Positions 1 through 5,218 of a DNA stretch of 5,218 nucleotides are shown in pieces; position 1 is the stretch's first letter, and the number at the start of each line of letters is the position of its first letter. The notes under the pieces are model-generated. The model had not been told where the DNA came from and searched no databases. It saw nothing but the letters and a program-made list of their open reading frames with translations. The stretch is from Candidatus Scatoplasma merdavium (GTDB taxonomy: Bacteria > Bacillota_I > Bacilli_A > RFN20 > CAG-288). The DNA lies in contig JADING010000056.1 in assembly GCA_017694135.1 (NCBI GenBank), positions 1 through 5,218 of the forward strand, given 5' to 3'. Position numbers and translations under genes: made by a program.

Positions 1-543
1 GAAGAAGTCGAAGCTCTGTTTGAGGCTGTAGATCTTTCTAACCCATCTGAATATCGCGATCGAGCTATGTTAGAAACATGCTACGCTTCTGGTTTACGCG
101 TATCGGAACTAGTTAGTTTAGAAAGGGGAAATGTCAATTTTGAATACGGGTATATCAAAATTAGAGGGAAAGGCAATAAAGAAAGGCTCGTCCCGATTTC
201 CGATTACGCCTTAGAGTTTATTTCTACTTACGTCAACAAAATCAGAGCGAAAAATCCTGGAGCACGAACTAAGTATCTCTTTTTAAATAGACAAGGAAAG
301 CCGTTATCGCGCATCTACTTTTTCAAACAGATTAAAAAGTACGCCGCTAAAGCTGGAATAGAAATGAATATATCTCCTCACACCTTGCGTCACTCATTTG
401 CGACTCATTTGCTTGAAAACGGAGCAAATTTGAAACAGGTTCAACAGATGTTAGGCCATGTAAAAATAGAAACTACGGAGATTTACACTCACGTTTCATC
501 TAAGCGCATTACTTCGCTGTACGATAAAATTATGAATAGCTAA
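1..543 (+). CDS. xerD: Site-specific tyrosine recombinase, XerD-like (5' end missing)
   Basis: The reading frame is open from base 1, so the gene begins left of the window; 180 residues are visible. They form the catalytic domain of a tyrosine recombinase of the Xer type, which resolves chromosome dimers at dif near the terminus. All catalytic positions are present (fragment numbering): Arg33 in GLRVSEL, Lys57 in RGKGNKER, His127 and Arg130 in SPHTLRHSFATH, His153 in MLGH, and nucleophile Tyr162 in TEIYTHV. The spacing of these residues matches E. coli XerD almost exactly, which puts the missing N-terminal part at about 115 residues (the SAM-like core-binding domain). The ATG at base 67 is internal (Met23), not the start. 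XerD is preferred over XerC because deoB follows directly, as in Bacillus subtilis ripX-drm; the sequence alone does not fully exclude XerC or another Xer paralogue. The stop is TAA. Confidence 0.9.
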   Translation, partial: EEVEALFEAVDLSNPSEYRDRAMLETCYASGLRVSELVSLERGNVNFEYGYIKIRGKGNKERLVPISDYALEFISTYVNKIRAKNPGARTKYLFLNRQGKPLSRIYFFKQIKKYAAKAGIEMNISPHTLRHSFATHLLENGANLKQVQQMLGHVKIETTEIYTHVSSKRITSLYDKIMNS

Positions 544-552
544 GCTTTAAAA

Positions 553-581
553 ATGTGAGGAAGTAAGCATTCTTGTATAAT
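553..581 (+). promoter_or_regulatory. Candidate sigma-A-type promoter for the deoB unit
   Basis: A perfect TATAAT lies at 576-581 in the short gap after xerD. A weak -35 match (ATGTGA, 3 of 6 to TTGACA) sits at 553-558 with a 17-bp spacer. Transcription would start near 588, leaving a leader of only about 14 nt before the deoB ATG. I saw no convincing operator palindrome or terminator in the gap, so read-through from xerD may also contribute. The -10 is strong; the whole promoter is a prediction. Confidence 0.45.
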
Positions 582-590
582 ATTTTTGTT

Positions 591-596
591 AGGAGG
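591..596 (+). promoter_or_regulatory. Ribosome binding site of deoB
   Basis: AGGAGG, a full anti-16S match, lies 5 nt before the ATG at 602. It fixes the deoB start and is the strongest ribosome site in the window. Confidence 0.85.
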
Positions 597-601
597 TACC
601 T

Positions 602-1804
602 ATGAAATTTAAACGAATATTTGTTATTGTTACCGATTCACTTGGTATCGGTCACGACGATGAAAAAGCTGGAGCTTTCTCTGACTTAGGAGCAAACACC
701 TTCGCTCACATTTCCGAAAAAAATGATGGTCTTAATATCCCTTGCCTCAACTCTTTAGGCATTGCTGACTTAGATGAAATCAAAGGCACTGATGTTGTTT
801 CGCATCCGCATTCTTACTCTATGAGACTCCATGAAGCCTCAAACGGGAAAGACACTATGACCGGTCACTGGGAGATGATGGGAATACTCACTTCTAGTCC
901 GTTTATGACCTTTACTGACACTGGGTTTCCTAAAGAACTCATCTTAGAATTAGAGAAGAGAACTGGGAGAAAGGTTATCGGCAATCGTGCCGCTTCTGGA
1001 ACTCAGATCATCCAAGAACTCGGTGAGCAGCAGTGCAAAGAAGGCTCGCTCATTGTCTATACTTCGGCTGATTCAGTCTTGCAGATAGCTGCTAACACGG
1101 CTTACATTCCATTAGAGGAGCTCTATCGTGACTGTCAAATCGCCCGCGAACTGTGTTTAGATCCTAAATACCGCGTCGGAAGAGTCATCGCTAGACCTTA
1201 TATCGGAAGCGATGCTAGCAGTTTCAAACGCACCTCTGATAGAAAAGATTACGCTTTATCTCCTACGGGAAAGACTGCGATGGACGTTTTAAAAGAAAAC
1301 GGCTATATGACTTCTTGTGTCGGTAAGATTAACGATATTTTCAATGGACAAGGTGTAAGTAAAACCGTACATACTACCTCTGATCAAAACGGGATGGAAA
1401 TTACTACCGAGTATGTTAAATCCGATGATTTTGAAGGCCTCTGCTTTGTCAATTTAGTTGAATTTGATTCTGAGTACGGGCACAGGAGAAATCCATTAGG
1501 TTACGGCAAGCACATTGAAGATTTCGACAGGTGGTTAGCAAACATGCTTAAACACGTCAGAGATGATGATCTGGTTATGATTACGGCAGATCACGGTAAC
1601 GATCCTACTTGGAAGGGAACTGATCACACCCGCGAACTAGTTCCTTTAATCTGCTATTCGCCTTCGTTTAAGAAAGGAAGAAAACTCGCTGATCGCACTT
1701 CTTTTGCTGACATAGGTGAAACTGTCTTAGTTAACTTCGGCTTGAAGAAGGCTGATAACATGATTGGAAATTTGATAGAAGAACTATTGGATGAAAAAGA
1801 TTAG
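602..1804 (+). CDS. deoB: Phosphopentomutase
   Basis: Cytosolic Mn-dependent enzyme that interconverts (deoxy)ribose-1-phosphate and (deoxy)ribose-5-phosphate, linking nucleoside phosphorolysis to the pentose phosphate pathway. At 400 residues it has the normal family length. The alkaline-phosphatase-superfamily core is complete: Asp12 in VTDSLGIG; Thr85 in KDTMTGHWE, the position of the phosphorylated residue in the Bacillus cereus enzyme; Asp289 and His294 in VEFDSEYGHRRN; Asp330 and His331 in ITADHGND; and His342 in GTDHTRE. The cap domain is roughly residues 100-220 and carries family segments such as RKVIGNRAASGT, IVYTSADSVLQIA and VGRVIARP. The start is supported by AGGAGG 5 nt upstream. 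Its 3' end overlaps the next gene by 14 bp, which implies co-transcription and probably coupled translation. The active site looks intact, so the enzyme should be functional. Confidence 0.97.
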   Translation: MKFKRIFVIVTDSLGIGHDDEKAGAFSDLGANTFAHISEKNDGLNIPCLNSLGIADLDEIKGTDVVSHPHSYSMRLHEASNGKDTMTGHWEMMGILTSSPFMTFTDTGFPKELILELEKRTGRKVIGNRAASGTQIIQELGEQQCKEGSLIVYTSADSVLQIAANTAYIPLEELYRDCQIARELCLDPKYRVGRVIARPYIGSDASSFKRTSDRKDYALSPTGKTAMDVLKENGYMTSCVGKINDIFNGQGVSKTVHTTSDQNGMEITTEYVKSDDFEGLCFVNLVEFDSEYGHRRNPLGYGKHIEDFDRWLANMLKHVRDDDLVMITADHGNDPTWKGTDHTRELVPLICYSPSFKKGRKLADRTSFADIGETVLVNFGLKKADNMIGNLIEELLDEKD

Positions 1805-2882
1805 TTTACTTTTAGCGACTTTAGGAATCATAAATTTAACTAGTTGCGATTACATCCAGAAGGCTTTGACTTACAACTGCCTTTTGCCTATTAGCGGTGA
1901 CTCTTTAGTCCTAGCGACTTATTTTAACGATAATGAACATCTTTCTTTTGCACCTAGTCAACTAGCTTACGAAGCCTTAGTTAACCGAAGCGAAGAAACT
2001 TACGATGTTGTCGTTTTCGATTTGACTAAAGGCTTGGAATTAATTCAAAACGGAATGTCTAATTACAAGCTCGCTAGGGTAACTGGATACGGAAACGCTT
2101 ATTTAATAAGCAAAGAGAAAGATGCGATATCTAAACTAAACCCGTATGATACAATTCTCACTTACTCTTCAGCATATAAATACTACCAAGAAGATCCTTA
2201 TGGCATAGGGATGATGAATGCGGTATTTAACTATTCAGCAGGTAGAAGCGCGCTTTCAACTGAACTGTTTGATGAAATCTATTCTGATCCTAAAGATGTT
2301 TATCATTCGGCGTTATCAAATAGCGATATCGACGCTGTTATCTTACCTGAACCTTACGCCTCAAAGCTGATTCAAGACGTTTCTTTAGGTTATAAACACT
2401 ATCTTCCACTTTCTGGCGCTAACGGGGCATTTGCGAAAGCCAGTGTTGAAAACGGGCTTTCTAAAGAAGGTTACGCCCATTATTTAGAGTACGGGCTCTT
2501 TGTCTCTCCTTCTTTTGAAAACGAAAGCAAAGAAGAAAAAAAACTGCACGAAAACTTCTTTCATCAGATTGATAACTCTTTGCAGAACTTAGAGAGAAAC
2601 GATGGGAGCAATATCATTAACTACTTAGATAACGCTACTAACCTTTACGCGATAAATTTAACAGAGCTAACCGGAGCTAACAATGACGAATGGGCTAAAA
2701 TATTACCCACTAACTACAATTACGGAAATATTACAAACCCCTGCGGAGCGTGTTCTTTTGAAATTGATATCGCTGACTTTTATTCTTCGACAAACGGAAG
2801 CAAAGATGATAAAGCTAGGTTTCACAACCTCGCAAACATAACTGAAGAATGCTATTCGCATTACTATAACGGAATTAGATAG
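1791..2882 (+). CDS. Solute-binding lipoprotein, type-2 periplasmic-binding fold (paralogue 1, diverged)
   Basis: A 363-residue predicted lipoprotein. It has an MKK start, a hydrophobic stretch and a lipobox LTSC with Cys19 as the lipidated residue, so it should sit on the outer face of the membrane. The family call comes mainly from likeness to its downstream neighbour: YDVVVFDLTKG (71-81), YKLARVTGYGNAYLIS (92-107), DIDAVILPEPYASKLI (179-194) and EYGLFVSPSFEN (233-244) each have a counterpart there. The pattern fits NrtA/SsuA/ThiY-like ABC solute-binding proteins, in which a phrase like LPEPY recurs at this place. The N-terminal ligand-loop segment seen in the neighbour (PKGAPGLS) is not recognisable here. 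It also has a CGAC pair (Cys318, Cys321), Cys30 and Cys354, and is rich in tyrosine (31 of 363). ATG 1791 is the only possible start, because in-frame stops lie at 1773-1778. The Shine-Dalgarno is weak, so translation probably depends on coupling to deoB. The ligand is unknown. Confidence 0.72.
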   Translation: MKKISLLLATLGIINLTSCDYIQKALTYNCLLPISGDSLVLATYFNDNEHLSFAPSQLAYEALVNRSEETYDVVVFDLTKGLELIQNGMSNYKLARVTGYGNAYLISKEKDAISKLNPYDTILTYSSAYKYYQEDPYGIGMMNAVFNYSAGRSALSTELFDEIYSDPKDVYHSALSNSDIDAVILPEPYASKLIQDVSLGYKHYLPLSGANGAFAKASVENGLSKEGYAHYLEYGLFVSPSFENESKEEKKLHENFFHQIDNSLQNLERNDGSNIINYLDNATNLYAINLTELTGANNDEWAKILPTNYNYGNITNPCGACSFEIDIADFYSSTNGSKDDKARFHNLANITEECYSHYYNGIR

Positions 2883-2886
2883 GAGA
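2881..2886 (+). promoter_or_regulatory. Ribosome binding site of the second lipoprotein gene
   Basis: AGGAGA lies 4 nt before the ATG at 2891 and shares its first two bases with the TAG stop of the upstream lipoprotein gene. A ribosome finishing the first gene therefore stops on top of this site. It supports the start at 2891. Confidence 0.75.
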
Positions 2887-2890
2887 TAAC

Positions 2891-3919
2891 ATGAAAAAAC
2901 TTTACGCTATTCTTTTAACACCTTTAATGCTGCTTGCTAGCTGCGATAGTGATGTTAGTTCTTCAAATCAAATGACATCAACTAATAGCACTGATACGAA
3001 TTACCAATACCATCTTATAGCCCCTAAAGGTGCCCCCGGTCTTTCTTATTACTCATTCTTAGAAAAAGAGAATTACACTGTTGAGATTTCTTCTCCTAGC
3101 AATGTTATCGCCGCTTTTTCTTCCTCTGATTACGATGCGATCATTTTCGATTTAACCAAAGGTGCAAACTTTATTAAACAAGGGAAAAAATACAAGTTGG
3201 CTCGTTTAGTTACTTCCTCTAACGCCTATTTAGTTTCTATTGGAAACAAACCTGCGGATGATGAAGTATCAAATGAGGACAAAATCGTTTCATTTGGAAC
3301 TAACAGCCTTTTTACTGGCTTACTAAAAAAGGTTCATAACCTTGATGAAGTCATTGAAGTAAGCGATGTTGCTACCGCTTATCAAGTCGCTTCAAGCGGA
3401 CTTTACGAAGGTGAAAAGGTCGATTATGTCGTGCTATCAGAACCCTACGTCAGCCAACTGATTGACAATAATCCTACTTCGCGTTATTTGAAAGAAGATA
3501 TTTCTCAATCTTACTACGAATATTCTAAACAACTTGGACTCAATGGCGGGGAAGGCTACAAACTGTTTCCTCAAGCCGGTCTATTTATCTCTGAAAACTT
3601 AGAAAACAACCAAGGAGCAGTTACTAGCTTCCTACAAGATTTTGATAAGAATTTAAACGATCTAGCTAATAACGATGCTAAAGAAGCGATTGCATGCTTA
3701 GAAAGATTGAATGATTACGATATCCAAGCTAACTTCAATATGAGCTTGGAGCTTATTAAAGAAGTCTTAAACCAAGAAACTAACCCTCTTAACTTGGCAA
3801 ACGCTATGGGTTTCACTTCTACTAGCTTTGATATTAATGGCTTTATTGAAGAAGCGGGAATTGAAGGAATCACTCCTATTCCATCTTCCGCCTTTTCTAA
3901 GTACAGCAATTTGAAATAA
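2891..3919 (+). CDS. Solute-binding lipoprotein, NrtA/SsuA/ThiY-like (paralogue 2)
   Basis: A 342-residue predicted lipoprotein with an MKK start, a hydrophobic core and a lipobox LASC (Cys18), followed by a Ser/Thr/Asn-rich linker (about 19-37) that would tether the domain away from the membrane. The mature part resembles type-2 solute-binding proteins of ABC importers for small organic ligands. It opens with HLIAPKGAPGLSYY (41-54), typical of a first strand and ligand loop. YDAIIFDLTKGANFI (81-95) and YKLARLVTSSNAYLVS (101-116) follow, then KIVSFGTNSLFTGLL (131-145) at the second lobe, DYVVLSEPYVSQLI (178-191), and AGLFISENL (229-237) toward the C-terminus. It is an evident tandem paralogue of the preceding gene, 8 bp away. 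The substrate cannot be read from the sequence; thiamine-precursor pyrimidines, sulfonates and nitrate are among those known for the wider family, and the neighbouring genes make a nucleobase-like ligand attractive but unproven. No ABC permease or ATPase is present in the window. The stop is TAA. Confidence 0.78.
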   Translation: MKKLYAILLTPLMLLASCDSDVSSSNQMTSTNSTDTNYQYHLIAPKGAPGLSYYSFLEKENYTVEISSPSNVIAAFSSSDYDAIIFDLTKGANFIKQGKKYKLARLVTSSNAYLVSIGNKPADDEVSNEDKIVSFGTNSLFTGLLKKVHNLDEVIEVSDVATAYQVASSGLYEGEKVDYVVLSEPYVSQLIDNNPTSRYLKEDISQSYYEYSKQLGLNGGEGYKLFPQAGLFISENLENNQGAVTSFLQDFDKNLNDLANNDAKEAIACLERLNDYDIQANFNMSLELIKEVLNQETNPLNLANAMGFTSTSFDINGFIEEAGIEGITPIPSSAFSKYSNLK

Positions 3920-3937
3920 TTTGTTAAAATTGTTGTA

Positions 3938-5218
3938 ATGAAAACTCGTCTTTCATCTTGGTATAAATCTCGTTCGGATTCTAATCTGTATTCGCGCTTC
4001 GGCGCCGTAAGTCTAACTAAGGCCATCCCGTTAGGGCTGCAGCACGTGCTCGTGATGTTTTTAGCTAACATAGCGCCAATTTTAGTAGTTTACTCTTTAT
4101 ACGAAGAAGTAGGTTTAACTGTTCAGGCCTTACAAGCCGCCTGTTTAATGGCTGGTATAGGGACTTTGCTACAGCTTTATCCGGTATGGAGATTCGGCTC
4201 AGGGTTGCCTATTTTTGTCGGTGTATCAATAACTTTTACCGGCGCCTGCGAACTGCTTGCTGTTCACTACGATTACTACACCATGATGGGATCGCTGTTT
4301 ATCGGCGGAATAGTTACTAGCATATTAGGCTTGTTAGCGCCGTATTGGCGGAGATTTATTAAGCCTGTCGTCTCTTCTATTGTCGTTATTTCTATAGGTC
4401 TAGCACTCATTGGCTTATCAGCTGAGCAGCTTTTCGCCTTAAAACAAGTGACATCTTTGAATGGGGGAACCTATTCTTTTGCTTTAGCCTGGCCGTACTT
4501 GCTTATTGGGGGAGTAGGACTAGCTAGTTCTGTCCTCTTCCAAGCTCTATCAAAGGGCCACTATCGCAATTTGTACATCTTGGTAGGTTTTATAGCAGGG
4601 TATATCAGTGCAATAATCCTCCATTTTACCTATCCAGAAGCAAACATACTCAACATACAGTTTCAGTTTAACGGGGAAGTAAGCGATATAATTTCATTCC
4701 CTGAGCTATTAGATATCAGAAAGTTTAAATTCGATCCGCAAGCCATCTTATTTGTCATTATCGTTTACATCGTTGCTTCCACTGAAGGTGTCGGCGATAT
4801 GTTCGCCTTAGCTCACGGAGGTATGAAAAGAGCTCCGCGACACAAAGAAATCGCCGGAGGACTTGCTGCTGACGGGTTGATATCTTCTCTTGCCTCCTTG
4901 TTTGGGACCTTGCCTTTTACTATTTCTTCTCAAAACGTCGGCTTTATCGCTGAATCGAAAATTATCAACAAGTTTACTATCGCTATTGGCGCTGTATTTT
5001 TAGTCCTGATGTCATTTTTCCCGCCTGTCGCTTACATTTTAGAAGCCATCCCTGTTTCTTTATTAGGAGGCTGTACCTTGCTTCTGTTTGGATCGATTTT
5101 TATCACTGGCATCTCGATGTTTGAAAAAGTTGGGCTCACAAGGAAAAACATCCTCATCCTTTGCCTTTCTTTGGGCTTAGGATATGGTTCTTCAATCTTA
5201 GGAGAGAGCTTCTTCAAT
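3938..5218 (+). CDS. NCS2-family (nucleobase:cation symporter-2) purine/pyrimidine permease, 3' end cut off
   Basis: The frame is open from ATG 3938 to the last base (427 residues). NCS2 members usually have about 430-460 residues, so only the last helix or so is missing. The product is a polytopic membrane protein that takes up a free base such as xanthine, uric acid or uracil with a cation. Family landmarks, with E. coli XanQ as guide: Gln35-His36 in GLQHVLVMF of the first helix; Glu283 and Asp287 in STEGVGDMFAL; Asp312 in AADGLISSL; and the NAT signature at Gln332-Asn333 in SQNVGFIAESK. The signature is slightly off consensus, with Ser where Thr is usual. The pattern is closer to xanthine/urate carriers than to UraA, but substrate assignment is tentative. 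ATG 3938 is the first in-frame start after the TAA of the upstream gene. It lacks a Shine-Dalgarno site. The next Met (Met40) would remove most of the first helix, including Gln35-His36. The 18-bp gap implies co-transcription with the lipoprotein genes. Confidence 0.9.
   Translation, partial: MKTRLSSWYKSRSDSNLYSRFGAVSLTKAIPLGLQHVLVMFLANIAPILVVYSLYEEVGLTVQALQAACLMAGIGTLLQLYPVWRFGSGLPIFVGVSITFTGACELLAVHYDYYTMMGSLFIGGIVTSILGLLAPYWRRFIKPVVSSIVVISIGLALIGLSAEQLFALKQVTSLNGGTYSFALAWPYLLIGGVGLASSVLFQALSKGHYRNLYILVGFIAGYISAIILHFTYPEANILNIQFQFNGEVSDIISFPELLDIRKFKFDPQAILFVIIVYIVASTEGVGDMFALAHGGMKRAPRHKEIAGGLAADGLISSLASLFGTLPFTISSQNVGFIAESKIINKFTIAIGAVFLVLMSFFPPVAYILEAIPVSLLGGCTLLLFGSIFITGISMFEKVGLTRKNILILCLSLGLGYGSSILGESFFN

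Noticed and set aside
541..601. Possible dif site or terminator next to the xerD-like gene
   Set aside because: I saw no dif-like 28-mer with paired arms and no stable hairpin with a T-run in this gap.
1791..3919. Reading the lipoproteins as phage or defence-system components
   Set aside because: Signal peptides with lipoboxes and solute-binding blocks, in an operon with metabolic genes, are fully explained by a transport role; no nuclease, helicase or mobile-element signature is present.
3918..3931. Small inverted repeat (AATTT and AAATT) between the second lipoprotein gene and the permease gene
   Set aside because: It has five A-T pairs only, with no G-C and no following T-run; too weak for a terminator and expected by chance.
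3911..3939. Promoter-like pair TTGAAA and TGTAAT with a 17-bp spacer at the lipoprotein-permease junction
   Set aside because: The -10 overlaps the permease ATG, so the predicted transcript would begin inside the gene and the next in-frame Met (Met40) would lose most of the first helix, including Gln35-His36. It is probably chance in AT-rich sequence.
3715..4071. Open frame of 118 codons on the minus strand
   Set aside because: It lies antisense across the end of the second lipoprotein gene and the start of the permease gene, both of which have clear family features. The translation shows no recognisable motif.
5063..5070. AGGAGG-like site inside the permease gene
   Set aside because: No start codon with a plausible separate gene follows; it encodes conserved Leu-Gly-Gly codons of the permease.
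5032..5217. Open frame of 61 codons on the minus strand at the right edge
   Set aside because: It lies entirely antisense to conserved NCS2 permease sequence, is charged and proline-rich without a motif, and is most simply a shadow.

Overview
The window is a compact, one-directional (+ strand) piece of a low-GC (roughly 40 percent, by eye) bacterial chromosome. It holds five genes in about 5.2 kb and almost no non-coding DNA. The best guess for the source is Bacillota in the broad sense, possibly an Erysipelotrichales or RF39-like gut lineage. This rests on base composition, a strong AGGAGG ribosome site, two short lipoprotein signal peptides of the Gram-positive type, and a xerD-like gene directly followed by deoB, the order known from Bacillus subtilis (ripX-drm). 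Tryptophan is read from TGG throughout and every visible stop is TAA or TAG, so nothing here requires a recoded UGA. The lineage call is an inference.

Layout: (1) positions 1-543, the catalytic C-terminal part of a tyrosine recombinase, probably XerD, cut by the left edge; (2) a 58-bp gap with a candidate promoter and a strong Shine-Dalgarno site; (3) 602-1804, a complete phosphopentomutase, DeoB; (4) 1791-2882 and (5) 2891-3919, two tandem, diverged paralogues of a type-2 (NrtA/SsuA/ThiY-like) solute-binding lipoprotein; (6) 3938 to the right edge, an NCS2-family nucleobase permease lacking only its last part. Spacing from deoB onward is a 14-bp overlap, then gaps of 8 bp and 18 bp, so genes 3-6 look like one transcription unit. 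No gene-free stretch exceeds 60 bp.

Working model (inference): the unit serves nucleoside and nucleobase salvage. DeoB interconverts (deoxy)ribose-1-phosphate and -5-phosphate, the sugar product of nucleoside phosphorolysis, and the NCS2 protein takes up a free purine or pyrimidine base. The two lipoproteins would capture a small ligand outside the membrane. Their ABC membrane and ATPase partners are not in this window. Either they lie beyond the right edge or elsewhere in the genome, or the lipoproteins have another role. The placement of two solute-binding lipoproteins between deoB and a secondary permease is the most unusual thing here. No mobile element, CRISPR array, RNA gene or clear terminator was seen.
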